A stretch of DNA of 64,000 bases, taken from UBA10347 sp905182135. GTDB taxonomy: Bacteria; Actinomycetota; Acidimicrobiia; Acidimicrobiales; UBA10347. The translations under genes were made by a program, and so were the position numbers. This document shows, in pieces, positions 45,219 to 54,011 of this stretch. The stretch's first letter is position 1; each line of letters begins with the position of its first letter. Below the pieces are notes generated by a model, which did not search any database, had not been told where the DNA came from, and worked only from the letters and a program-made list of their open reading frames with translations. Location: the NCBI GenBank assembly GCA_963925805.1, contig CAWUSE010000016.1, positions 1 through 64,000 of the forward strand, given 5' to 3'.

Positions 45219-46050
45219 GTATCACGAGTTCTACGCCATGTTGGACGCCTCAACGCTGACCAATGGCTTTCGCAGCGATCGAGGCACCGCTATAAACGCA
45301 TGCGTTGAATGTTGTGACCGTAGCGTTGGGTAAAACCGAGTGGCCCTGCAGTGGGCCAACGAATCCGGTCAACGAGCCAATTCCACGTTCGAACAACTGG
45401 AGTCAAGATCGACTCTAGTCGCAAATCTACTCACTCAAGATGGGGTTCAGCCCGGCGACGTGGTCACCGAAATGTTGCGGCGCCGACCACTTAACGCATG
45501 ATGGCCAGGACCAACGCATGAGACGGTCGGGCGACTCGTTGGCCAGTAAACCATGGCATCAAGCGCCGGCAAATAGCCAAACGTCGAGATGAGGCGATCG
45601 TTCAAGCAACACCTGAACTGCGATCTTTATCACCTAGACGGCCAGACCGAGTGTGGCATGGTCTTGGCCAAGCACGTCGGGTTGGTTCACGCAGTCCGAC
45701 CGGGCTCAGCCAGTTCCCCTATTCCTTGTTCTCCCATCGCCGTTGTCGACGACGTAAAACCGGTTGCCCGTAGAACTCAGGGTGTGCTGGCTGTTCACGT
45801 ACCCGAATCGCCATTATTTCTCTTCGACGGTTACCGATGTGTCGAAGATGTGCGTTTCCTTGGCAACTAGTACCTCACGGCCGACACCGTTGCGCAGAAC
45901 GAAGCACGCTCCACCGATCTGAGGGGACACGTCTGCACCCGGTTCGGCAACGATGCATTCTCTCGCGACGTCGTCTTCGTCGAATCGTTGCCTAAGACCC
46001 AGCAGCGGCAAGATCCAGCGGTTCGGGCTCAGCTGCTAGTAGCTTGCACA
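45219..46050 (+). pseudogene. Decayed acyl-CoA synthetase (AMP-binding)
   Basis: One plus-strand frame reads YHEFYAMLDAS, then INACVECCDRSVG, then a TAA, then NRVALQWANESG and LLTQDGVQPGDVVTEML: the N-terminal 80 residues of an acyl-CoA synthetase. A second piece (45589-45870) has CDLYHLDGQTECGMVL, PVAVVDD-like segments and VLAVHVPESPLFLFDGY, the core adenylation motif region. After a TAG come YLTADTV and VVFVESLPKTQQ, the C-terminal end. The whole is about 830 bases against about 1600 for an intact gene. Stops and a large internal deletion make it non-functional. Confidence 0.82.
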
Positions 46051-46057
46051 GTTCATA

Positions 46058-46984
46058 ATGGATGCTGATCCCCGTTCCCCTCTACCGCCTCGAGCACCGT
46101 TGGCATTCGCCGTATGGTTGTGGCAACTCGTCAAGGATGTTGCCGCGGAGTACAGCGCAGACCGTGTCGGCGATGTGGCCGCTGCCATCACGTTCTGGAC
46201 AGTTCTGTCGATCCCAGCCGCAGTCCTCGCTCTCGTGAGCACCCTCAGTTCGCTCGATGCCGTCGTTGGAGAGTCGATCACAGCAGACGTGCAAAGCGAG
46301 ATCGAAGGCTTCATCACCAGCACGTTCTCTGAGTCTGATGCGTTGAACTCGACGGTGCGCGACCTCTTCAGCACATCAAGTGCAGGGGTGGCCACCGTTG
46401 CCACCCTGGTGGCACTCTTCACGCTGTCGCGTGCATTCGCCGGCTTGATTCGAGCGCTCGATGTCGCCTACGAAATTGAGGAGAGTCGACCCTGGTGGCT
46501 AGTACGGCTCACCGCAGTTGGGCTTGGGTTCGGGACGATCCTCATCGTGGCCTCCGGAGCGACTCTGCTGGCGGTATTGCCAGCCGACAGAGTCGTGCGG
46601 TTCTTTACGGTGCCACTAGTACTGCTCGGTCTCGTCACCTGGGCCGCCGCGGTATTTCACCTCGGGCCACATCATCGGACGCCATGGCGGTATGACGTAC
46701 CAGGGGCGGTTTTGACCACCATCGGTTGGTTTGTAATATCACAAACTTTTGCGATATATGTGCGGCTCGCCGGTGACCAGAATGGCGTCCAGTCAACAGT
46801 CGGAGCGATCCTGCTTGCACTCAGCCTGATGTATCTTTTAAGCATCGCTCTGCTCGTCGGTGCCGAACTTAACGACGTTTTGGCCCGTCGTGCTGGTGTG
46901 GTGCAAAAACCGATCTCGGTAGCCAATCGTGCGCGTTCGCTTCGGGACGATTTCGAACAGCGCCGCAGTGCGGAGCCGAATTAG
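46058..46984 (+). CDS. YihY/BrkB-family membrane protein
   Basis: The 308-residue protein has an amphipathic start (VWLWQLVKDVAAEYSADRVGDVAAAITFWTVLSIPAA) and six hydrophobic segments. The family landmark FTLSRAFAGLIRALDVAYEIEESRPWWLVRLTAVGLG is present, as is a final LLVGAELNDVLARR. This is the YihY/UPF0761 family, once misnamed ribonuclease BN; function is unknown, possibly envelope-related. The 3' end carries a basic, polar tail. It begins about 8 bases after the acyl-CoA synthetase remnant. Confidence 0.88.
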   Translation: MDADPRSPLPPRAPLAFAVWLWQLVKDVAAEYSADRVGDVAAAITFWTVLSIPAAVLALVSTLSSLDAVVGESITADVQSEIEGFITSTFSESDALNSTVRDLFSTSSAGVATVATLVALFTLSRAFAGLIRALDVAYEIEESRPWWLVRLTAVGLGFGTILIVASGATLLAVLPADRVVRFFTVPLVLLGLVTWAAAVFHLGPHHRTPWRYDVPGAVLTTIGWFVISQTFAIYVRLAGDQNGVQSTVGAILLALSLMYLLSIALLVGAELNDVLARRAGVVQKPISVANRARSLRDDFEQRRSAEPN

Positions 46985-47027
46985 GAACACCTTGGCTAGG
47001 AGCACCTTGGCCAGGAGTACCTTGCCG
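46983..47027. repeat. Tandem repeat, 15-bp unit x3, diverged
   Basis: aggaacaccttggct, aggagcaccttggcc and aggagtaccttgccg follow without gaps. They fill almost all of the 49-base space between the convergent yihY-like and SDR genes; the first copy starts in the yihY stop codon. Confidence 0.88.
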
Positions 47028-47033
47028 CTCTCT

Positions 47034-47885
47034 TTAGCGACCCATCGAACGCACTTCAGGGGGCACACCGGTCTCAGCGATGGCGTTCGCCCTTCGCACG
47101 ATCACCTCGGGTGATTGTGGATGGGTCAGTATCCACAACTTTTGCTCGCGAATAGCGGCCAGGACTGTCTCAGCTAGATCAGCAGGCTCGATCCCATCGT
47201 CGACTCCTGCGGACAGGAACTCACCGAATCGGGCACCGCCCTGCGAACCTGGGGTGACCCATCCACCCATGTCAGCGGGCTGATTGCGATCGGACCGCGC
47301 TATACCGGTTCGGACGAATGCCGGGCATAGAACCGAGACGCCTACATTTGACTTGGTGGCCTGGCCCTCATGCCAAAGGCCCTCGCTCAGTCCCACCACA
47401 CCGAACTTGGTAGCAAAGTAGGGCGCCATGAACGGCCCACCAGACATCCCTGCCATCGACGCGGTATTGAGGATGTGAGCTGGTTTACCATGGGACTTCA
47501 TCCGGGGCAAGAACTCCCGGCATCCATAGATAACGGCGAGCAGGTTCACTTCCAGAACCCAGTCCCACTGTGCATCACTCTGTTCCTCGGCCAAACCTGC
47601 CGTGGTTACGCCAGCGTTGTTGTGCAGAAAATGGATGTCTCCGAATCGCTCCTGGGCCGCGTCTGCGAGAGCAACAATCTGGCCCCGGTCAGTCACGTCG
47701 GTCAGCACCGCCTCCACTGCAACACCAGCGTCAGTCAACTCGACCACAGCACGGCCGAGTGCCCCCACCTCGACATCACCGATCACAATATTGGCACCCT
47801 CTTGACCCAACCGGCGAGCCATAGCCAAACCAATACCGGACGCTCCTCCGGTGATGACCGCTGTCTTGTCGTTGAAATCCTGCAT
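47034..47885 (-). CDS. Short-chain dehydrogenase/reductase (SDR)
   Basis: AAGGAG lies six bases before the ATG. The 283-residue classical SDR has TGGASGIGLAMARRLG (cofactor loop) and the Asp in VIGDVE that favours NAD(H). It also has HNNAGVTTAG, the catalytic Ser in NTASMAG, and Tyr-x3-Lys in YFATKFGVVGL. It oxidises or reduces an unknown alcohol or ketone. The C-terminal extension (about 40 residues beyond the core) is common in this subgroup. It is monocistronic. Confidence 0.9.
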   Translation of the reverse strand: MQDFNDKTAVITGGASGIGLAMARRLGQEGANIVIGDVEVGALGRAVVELTDAGVAVEAVLTDVTDRGQIVALADAAQERFGDIHFLHNNAGVTTAGLAEEQSDAQWDWVLEVNLLAVIYGCREFLPRMKSHGKPAHILNTASMAGMSGGPFMAPYFATKFGVVGLSEGLWHEGQATKSNVGVSVLCPAFVRTGIARSDRNQPADMGGWVTPGSQGGARFGEFLSAGVDDGIEPADLAETVLAAIREQKLWILTHPQSPEVIVRRANAIAETGVPPEVRSMGR

Positions 47886-47956
47886 GAGCGCTCCTTGCTG
47901 TTCAGTTCACAAAGTACTTCACATGGAGACTGACAGCGTCGGCCGACACCACCTCG

Positions 47957-50242
47957 TTAAACCGCTGCTGCAGACATGGCCCGCCAGACCCGTTGGGGCG
48001 TGAGGGGCAGATCGATGTGCCGGATACCAAGCGGCGCAAGGGCATCAATGACTGCGTTCTGGATGGCTGGCACCGAACCAATGCACCCCGACTCGCCGAT
48101 CCCCTTCGCCCCGAGGGGGTTGTTCGGCGTCGGGTGCTCAGTCATATGGGCTTCGAGGTTCGGGACCTCAGTGGCCGACGGCATCGTGTAAGACAGCAGA
48201 TCCCCAGTAAGCGGATTGCCGTTGTCGTCATAGACAAACTCTTCATACAGCGCTTGACCAATGCCTTGGACCACTCCGCCGTGCACCTGGCCCAAGACAA
48301 TCATCGGGTTGATCATCGTGCCCGCATCGTCGACCGTGACCATACGCAGCAGCGTTACCGCTCCTGTCTCCCGGTCGACCTCAACCACGGCGGCGTGAGC
48401 ACCATAGGGCACCGAGTGATTGTCTGGTTCGAAGTCCGCTTCACATTTAAGCGCGAATGGGTCGCCCGCAGCAGTTTCTTCTGCCGCAATGTCCGCCCAC
48501 CCAAACGTTGTCGCTCCAGGAGCCCCGGTGACATGGAAGGAACCAGTCTCCAGGTCGAGCACAACATCATCAACAGCCGCCTCAAGCATCTCAGCCGCCC
48601 GGGCCCTTGCCTGCTCAACCAATATTTCTGTGGCCACAGCGACGGCCGAGCCAGCTTTTTGCGCTGACCGGCTTCCACCGGTAAGGCCACCTCGAGGAAC
48701 CACATCGGTGTCTCCGTGGAACACGCTGATCGATTCGACGGGCGCTCCAGTGCGCTCCGACACCAGCTGGATCCATGTGGTGTAGTGACCCTGCCCGTAG
48801 GGCGACGAACCTGTGTGCACCACAAAGGTTCCATCAGGATTTAGATGTAGGGCACCGTATTCAGTGCCAGGAACTCCAGCGGTGCGATCCACGAAGGCGG
48901 CGATACCGACGCCAAGCATCCTCACCTGGTCGGTTGAACGGCGCTCGGACTGCTCGCGGCGGATCGCGTCAATGTCTAACTCGTCCAACAGTTTCTGCAA
49001 GCACCCTGGATAATCGCCCGAGTCATAAATGACCCCACCAGCGCTGGTCATCGGGAGTTGTTCCGCCGCGATCATGTTCTTAACCCGGACCGCCAGCGGG
49101 TCCATAGCGACCTCGGCGGCGAACAAATCGATTGCCCGGTTCAGCAGCGCTCCTGACTCGGGGCGGCCTGCGCCTCGATACGCAACTATCGGGGTCGTGT
49201 TCGTCGCCACCGCATCGAGTGTCCAGTGGATGTGCTCGATGTTAAACGGTCCAGGCAGCATGCGCGTTGCGTTTCGTGCCTGAGCCAGGCCTGCAACTGG
49301 ATACGCACCAACGTCGGTCCGAACATGAACCTGCAACGCCCGCAGAGTGCCGTCCCGGTCACCGGCAATGGTCAAATCATGCAGCTGAGCCCGGCTGTGG
49401 CCCAAGCCGACCATGTCGTTGCTTCGTGGTGGCGTCCAGCGCACCGGCCGATCAACGAGTTTTGCCAGGTGACCGAGCACCAAGTCTTCGGGATAGACCC
49501 TGGCCTTGGCGCCGAAACTACCGCCGACATCGCTGGTCGTCACCCGCACCTCGTCAGCCTCGAGACCATAGAACGCAGCGAGAGCGTTCCGCATTGGATG
49601 TACGCCCTGACATGAAGCGTGTTGGTGGAGTCGTCCGTCGACCCAGCGGGCAGCGGCGACCCGACCTTCAATCGGTGCAGGATGGACTCTGTTGTTGTTG
49701 ATACGAGCCTGCACCACGACCTCGAATGCGGAGAAGTCAATCGGCTCTGAATCTGGTCTTTCCTCGAAAACGAGCACATTGCTATCAGAGCCATCGAAGA
49801 TCGGTGGCGCTTCGTGGGCCGTCGTCAAATCAACAACAGGTGGGAGCGGGTCGTAGTCGATAACAACCAATTCTGCGGCGTCGGCGGCGGCGGCCTCGGT
49901 CTCCGCCACGATCGCCACCACGGCCTCGCCCACGAAACGGACCCGATCACGAGCTAACGCGCGCATGGCGGAGAACGCTGGGTGCGGCGCGGCAAGTCCT
50001 GGCACATAGGTGGGTCGACCAGCCGCTGCTAAATCGGCTCCCGTGACGACAGCAAGAACCCCCGGTGCCGCCGCTGCATCTGCGGTGTCGATGCTCACAA
50101 TCTCGGCGTGCGCTATCGACGAGGTCACGAAATGAGCCACCACCGCATCGGGCGAAGCGTCACCAACAAATGTTGTTTCGCCACGTAGTAGATGGACGTC
50201 TTCGACCCGCACCAGCGAATCACCCGTTCGAGATAACACCAT
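47957..50242 (-). CDS. Xanthine dehydrogenase-family molybdopterin-binding subunit, CoxL-like (form II)
   Basis: The start at 50242 gives 761 residues (SRTGDSLVRVEDVHLLRGETTFVGD is the usual beginning); a 56-residue extension is unlikely. Mo-cofactor and active-site motifs include GGSFGAKARVYPEDL, AYRGAGRPESGALLNR, PYGQGHYTTW and GAKGIGESGCIGSVPA. AYRGAGR is the loop of form II CoxL-like enzymes, as opposed to AYxCSFR of true CO dehydrogenase, so another hydroxylation is expected. The FAD and 2Fe-2S subunits are not adjacent. It is divergent from a TauD-family gene with 87 bases between starts. Confidence 0.9.
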   Translation of the reverse strand: MVLSRTGDSLVRVEDVHLLRGETTFVGDASPDAVVAHFVTSSIAHAEIVSIDTADAAAAPGVLAVVTGADLAAAGRPTYVPGLAAPHPAFSAMRALARDRVRFVGEAVVAIVAETEAAAADAAELVVIDYDPLPPVVDLTTAHEAPPIFDGSDSNVLVFEERPDSEPIDFSAFEVVVQARINNNRVHPAPIEGRVAAARWVDGRLHQHASCQGVHPMRNALAAFYGLEADEVRVTTSDVGGSFGAKARVYPEDLVLGHLAKLVDRPVRWTPPRSNDMVGLGHSRAQLHDLTIAGDRDGTLRALQVHVRTDVGAYPVAGLAQARNATRMLPGPFNIEHIHWTLDAVATNTTPIVAYRGAGRPESGALLNRAIDLFAAEVAMDPLAVRVKNMIAAEQLPMTSAGGVIYDSGDYPGCLQKLLDELDIDAIRREQSERRSTDQVRMLGVGIAAFVDRTAGVPGTEYGALHLNPDGTFVVHTGSSPYGQGHYTTWIQLVSERTGAPVESISVFHGDTDVVPRGGLTGGSRSAQKAGSAVAVATEILVEQARARAAEMLEAAVDDVVLDLETGSFHVTGAPGATTFGWADIAAEETAAGDPFALKCEADFEPDNHSVPYGAHAAVVEVDRETGAVTLLRMVTVDDAGTMINPMIVLGQVHGGVVQGIGQALYEEFVYDDNGNPLTGDLLSYTMPSATEVPNLEAHMTEHPTPNNPLGAKGIGESGCIGSVPAIQNAVIDALAPLGIRHIDLPLTPQRVWRAMSAAAV

Positions 50243-50329
50243 CTCGCCAAAGGTACACGGCAGCGAGCACCAGCTTGGCACCCGGCCCTTCGTGGATATC
50301 AAGACGTGCCGCTGTGGAAGACTCGAGCC

Positions 50330-51280
50330 ATGACGTCGGATCTCGATACCGAAAGCAACAACACGACTGATAGCCCACCCAAGATCCAAGTGCGACCCCT
50401 CTCGGTTCACATCGGGGCGGAGATCGACGGCGTCGATCTACGCCAGCCTCTCGACTCAGCGGTGATAGCCCAAATCTGGGCTGCTCTTCTGAAATGGAAG
50501 GTTGTCTTCTTCCGCGACCAAAAACTCGACCACCAGGCGCATGTGGCCATGGCCCGCCAGTTCGGCGTCCCAACTCCGGGCCATGTGGTTTTCGGGGGCC
50601 ATGCCGAGTACCCCGAGATCTATTCTATTGCCAAACATCGTGTCGCCAACAGCAGCCTGGCGCCTCCGTTGATGCGTCCGTGGACAGGCTGGCACACCGA
50701 CATCACCGCGGCAATCAACCCGCCCGGACAGTCAATCCTGCGGGGTGACATCGTGCCGCCTTACGGTGGCGACACTCAGTGGGTCAACCTGGCCGCCGCC
50801 TACCAGGCTCTGTCCCCGACCCTCCGGGACTTTGTCGACGGACTACGAGGTGTGCACAGTTACAGCATCCCCACAGGTGGCGAGAGGTCAGCCGCTCTCG
50901 AGGAAACTCTCGAAGATCGCTCACTCGTCAGCGAGCACCCACTTGTCAGGGTCCATCCCGAAACCGGTGAACGGGTGCTGTACACCAGCCCGGCCTTCTT
51001 GAAGTCAATCGTGGGCCTCTCTCCTAGAGAGAGCCAGTTGGTGTTGGAGTTGCTTTGGGAGCATTCCGTGCGCACAGACTTTTCCGTCAGGTTCCAGTGG
51101 GAGCCCGGGTCTGTTGCCTTCTGGGACAACCGGTCAACCGCCCATCTAGCTCCTCGAGATATCTTCGCTACTGACTTCGATCGCCAGTTCTGGCGCGTCA
51201 CGTTAATGGGCGACGTGCCAGTCGGCGTCGACGGCCGGTCATCGACTACCCAACAAGGCGACCCAATCGCACCGGCCTAG
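50330..51280 (+). CDS. TauD/TfdA-family Fe(II)/2-oxoglutarate dioxygenase
   Basis: The ATG at 50330 is preferred over an upstream GTG. The 316-residue protein has KWKVVFFRDQKLDHQAHVAMARQFG and the iron motif WTGWHTDITAA (His-x-Asp). PYGGDTQWVNLAAAYQALS, FQWEPGSVAFWDNRSTAHLAPRDI (distal His) and the Arg in RQFWRVTLMGD follow. It shares domain order with the dioxygenase at 43.1 kb but is only distantly similar. It converges on a CoA-transferase gene, with 4 bases between stops, and shares a short divergent promoter region with the CoxL-like gene. The substrate is unknown. Confidence 0.88.
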   Translation: MTSDLDTESNNTTDSPPKIQVRPLSVHIGAEIDGVDLRQPLDSAVIAQIWAALLKWKVVFFRDQKLDHQAHVAMARQFGVPTPGHVVFGGHAEYPEIYSIAKHRVANSSLAPPLMRPWTGWHTDITAAINPPGQSILRGDIVPPYGGDTQWVNLAAAYQALSPTLRDFVDGLRGVHSYSIPTGGERSAALEETLEDRSLVSEHPLVRVHPETGERVLYTSPAFLKSIVGLSPRESQLVLELLWEHSVRTDFSVRFQWEPGSVAFWDNRSTAHLAPRDIFATDFDRQFWRVTLMGDVPVGVDGRSSTTQQGDPIAPA

Positions 51281-51284
51281 CCAA

Positions 51285-52439
51285 TCACTTCAGCCAGGTG
51301 TCATTATCGCTACCGACCGCCCTCGGCGCCTTTCGTGGTCCGAGGCTGTCACCATTCAATTGGAAGCCGATGCCGGGAACCTGGACCGGAGTTGCTTCGG
51401 AGCCCACCAGAATCTCATGGAGCAATCCGCGGGCCGCTGGCTGGCCCTCGTTAATCACCTCAGAGAGTTTGCGTACCCGGCTCGCTGGCACGGAGTGCGC
51501 GACGAGTTGATCTTCCCAGCTCGCAGCATTGTCGGCGGAGAAGGCCTCGATCATCAGGACTCGGAGAGCGTCCTGGTTCTCGCGACGCACCGTGGGGCTC
51601 AACCAGCGCTCGTCGGCCGCCCACTCAGAATGTCCAAGCACTTCACACAAGCTATGGAACTGCCGCTCGGTGTTCGACGCGATCATGAGCTTCACCCCAT
51701 CAGACGTGACGAAACAGCCCGATGACGGCGACCGGCTTGCCGCCTCGTTGCCGAGCCTAGGCAGGTCGTTACCCGTGGTAGCCACCGACGACACATTCGA
51801 GGCCATCAGGTTCAGAGTGGTGTCGAGCATGGACACATCAACCACCTGCCCTTCGCCCGTACGTGCGCGTTCGGCAAGCCCCGCCATGACAGCGAACGCA
51901 GCGTTTAGCCCAGTGGCGTAGTCGACATATGGAGCGCCAACCTTGGTTGGACCCATCTCGTCGGTGCCGGTCGTCTCCATAATCCCTGACATGGCTTGAA
52001 CCACATGGTCATACGCAGGGCGACCGCCAATGGGGCCCTCATCGCCGTAGGCAGATATCGAGCAGTAAACGATCGTTGGATTTCGGGCCTGCACCGCGCC
52101 GATGCCGAGCCCAAGACGCTCGGCCACGCCGGGGCGGTAGTTCTGGATGAACACGTCAGCGTCGTCGACGAGCTCCAGAACTGATTCGAGCCCCATTGGT
52201 TCTTTCAGGTCAACTTCAAGGAATTGCTTGTCGCTGTTCTGCACACAGAAAGACAGACCAAGCTGCTGCGGAACCAGCTCTTCAACTGGTCCGCCGGAAC
52301 GAATCCACTCGCCGCCAGGCGGTTCCACCTTTATGACCTCAGCGCCCAGCAGTGCAAGCTGATAGGTGCAGTACGGGCCAGCCAGCACCTGGGTCAAGTC
52401 AATAATACGGAGACCATCGAGTGGTATAGGCCGAGCCAC
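51285..52439 (-). CDS. CaiB/BaiF type III CoA-transferase
   Basis: The GTG at 52439 gives 384 residues; a TTG start at 52466 is also possible. Landmarks are LDGLRIIDLTQVLAGPYCTYQLALLGAEVIKVE, IQNYRPGVAERLGLG and GQVVDVSMLDTTL, with the Asp expected at the acyl-anhydride position. It is a standard-length member of the family and transfers CoA between unknown acids. It is convergent with the preceding dioxygenase. Confidence 0.87.
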   Translation of the reverse strand: MARPIPLDGLRIIDLTQVLAGPYCTYQLALLGAEVIKVEPPGGEWIRSGGPVEELVPQQLGLSFCVQNSDKQFLEVDLKEPMGLESVLELVDDADVFIQNYRPGVAERLGLGIGAVQARNPTIVYCSISAYGDEGPIGGRPAYDHVVQAMSGIMETTGTDEMGPTKVGAPYVDYATGLNAAFAVMAGLAERARTGEGQVVDVSMLDTTLNLMASNVSSVATTGNDLPRLGNEAASRSPSSGCFVTSDGVKLMIASNTERQFHSLCEVLGHSEWAADERWLSPTVRRENQDALRVLMIEAFSADNAASWEDQLVAHSVPASRVRKLSEVINEGQPAARGLLHEILVGSEATPVQVPGIGFQLNGDSLGPRKAPRAVGSDNDTWLK

Positions 52440-52466
52440 AAAGAGCACACTTTCGTTCGAAGGCAA

Positions 52467-53037
52467 TCGGGAGTTCCGCCATTATTACCTGTGCTGGTCG
52501 CCATTACCTGTGGTGGTCGCCGCCCAACCGTCCATGCACCCGCTTGCCTGGCTCTGGCTTATACAAAGAACTTACGTCATCCAATGGCGACGGGTCAGGG
52601 GTGCTTTAACGTGCCGAGAGGCCGGGATAAGCCCCGTGGATAATTCATCGATGACGCGGCGTCGTTCGAGCCGAGTGCGACGATGCTCATGGTCGGAGGC
52701 AGCCTGAGCCGGCAAGGCAGCGACTCTACGTAGCCAATCAAGTTAAATCGCTGAAATTTCGGCGCTCTCAGACCATTCGAATCCTGATTATTTTCCACGC
52801 TGTACTAGCCACAGATCGACGGCTACTGCCCCTGTGTTCGTACGTCATAGGTCCCCGTCCAACCACGCGCACCCCTATTCAAGGGGCACCGAACAACCAA
52901 GCGCTCGACAAAGCTCTTTTCTCGCCTCGGTTCTTGCCCGAGGCGGCCGGACGCAATCCAACCACCACGGTATTCGGACGTCGGCTACGCCTAGTCGACT
53001 TTGGCAAAATCACAACGCCGTGCCTACCGTCATAGCC
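52467..53037. other. 571-base gap with an imperfect 19-22 bp duplication
   Basis: ccattattacctgtgctggtcg (52479-52500) is followed by the related ccattacctgtggtggtcg (52501-52519), which lacks three bases. No gene is recognised in the rest. It should contain the promoters of the flanking CoA-transferase and phytanoyl-CoA dioxygenase genes, but I could not fix a box. Confidence 0.45.
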
Positions 53038-53949
53038 ATGGCTGACATCGAACGCCGCTTTGTAAGCAGAAGACGCGCCGACCCAACAGGGCCCGGGCGC
53101 GACCTGCGGTACATCCCGAGCGAGGCTCGCGACGGCAAAATTCTGACCGCTGGTGACATCACTCGTTACAACCTGCAAGGTTTCTTGGAGCCCCGGCAGG
53201 TGCTGCCCTCAGACGAGGCAGCCGAACTACGGAACTACTTTGACGATTTGTTGCAGCAGGTGCTCGACGCCGACGACAACCGCAACTCGTACTCGATCAA
53301 CACGTACCACGTAGTGTGCGAACGGCTGCACGACATAGTTACAGATGACCGCATTACTAGAATGGCTGCTGACCTATTGGGCGAAGAAATCGTCTGTTGG
53401 GGAAGCCATCTATTCGCCAAGCTTCCGAACGACGGCAAGGAAGTCCCCTTTCATCAAGATGCCGTCTACTGGCCAATGACACCAAGCCGCTCGGTCAGTG
53501 TGTGGCTAGCTATCGACGATGTTGACGACGAGAATGCAGCAATGCGATTCGTACCAGGCAGTCATCTCGACGGAGCGCTGAAACATCACGTCCGTGAGCT
53601 TGACGGCAGCCGGATACTCGGACAAGAAGCTGATTCTCAAGAGATAGAAGGCCGACCACAGTACCTAAATGCCATGCCGGCCGGCTACGCCTCGCTTCAC
53701 AGCGACATGTTGCTTCATGGTTCCGCCGCCAATTCATCGATCCGCCGCCGGGCTGGACTGACGCTTCGTTATGTCAGCGCGGATGTACGACTCGTCGAGG
53801 GTTACGACTACTGGCGAAAGTCCGCGGTGCATGTGCACAGCGGTGACCCGTCCGGCTTCTGGTACGACCGCCGCCGACCGGATGGTGAACATCCCGAAAA
53901 GATGGCGAAGCTCTGGGGCGAGTTCGACGGCCAACCAATGGACGACTAA
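53038..53949 (+). CDS. Phytanoyl-CoA dioxygenase (PhyH) family protein
   Basis: The ATG at 53038 fits; the upstream 68 codons are not family-like. The 303-residue protein has the iron motif VPFHQDAVYW (His-x-Asp), MRFVPGSHL, YASLHSDMLLHGSAANSS (distal His) and the 2-oxoglutarate-binding Arg in RRRAGLTLRYV. The family hydroxylates lipids, halogenates or oxidises diverse small molecules with Fe(II) and 2-oxoglutarate. It lies 62 bases upstream of an LLM oxidoreductase on the same strand, so the two may be co-transcribed. Confidence 0.88.
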   Translation: MADIERRFVSRRRADPTGPGRDLRYIPSEARDGKILTAGDITRYNLQGFLEPRQVLPSDEAAELRNYFDDLLQQVLDADDNRNSYSINTYHVVCERLHDIVTDDRITRMAADLLGEEIVCWGSHLFAKLPNDGKEVPFHQDAVYWPMTPSRSVSVWLAIDDVDDENAAMRFVPGSHLDGALKHHVRELDGSRILGQEADSQEIEGRPQYLNAMPAGYASLHSDMLLHGSAANSSIRRRAGLTLRYVSADVRLVEGYDYWRKSAVHVHSGDPSGFWYDRRRPDGEHPEKMAKLWGEFDGQPMDD

Positions 53950-54011
53950 AACCCGCACCTCGAACAGCTCGAGCAATTTCCGGGGGACGTATTTGCGGTA
54001 CGTTCCATCTT

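Noticed and set aside
45870..45880. In-frame stop in the acyl-CoA synthetase remnant considered for recoding
   Set aside because: It is TAG, and the gene is also missing a large internal part.
47993..48667. 224-codon plus-strand frame
   Set aside because: Antisense to the strongly conserved CoxL-like gene.
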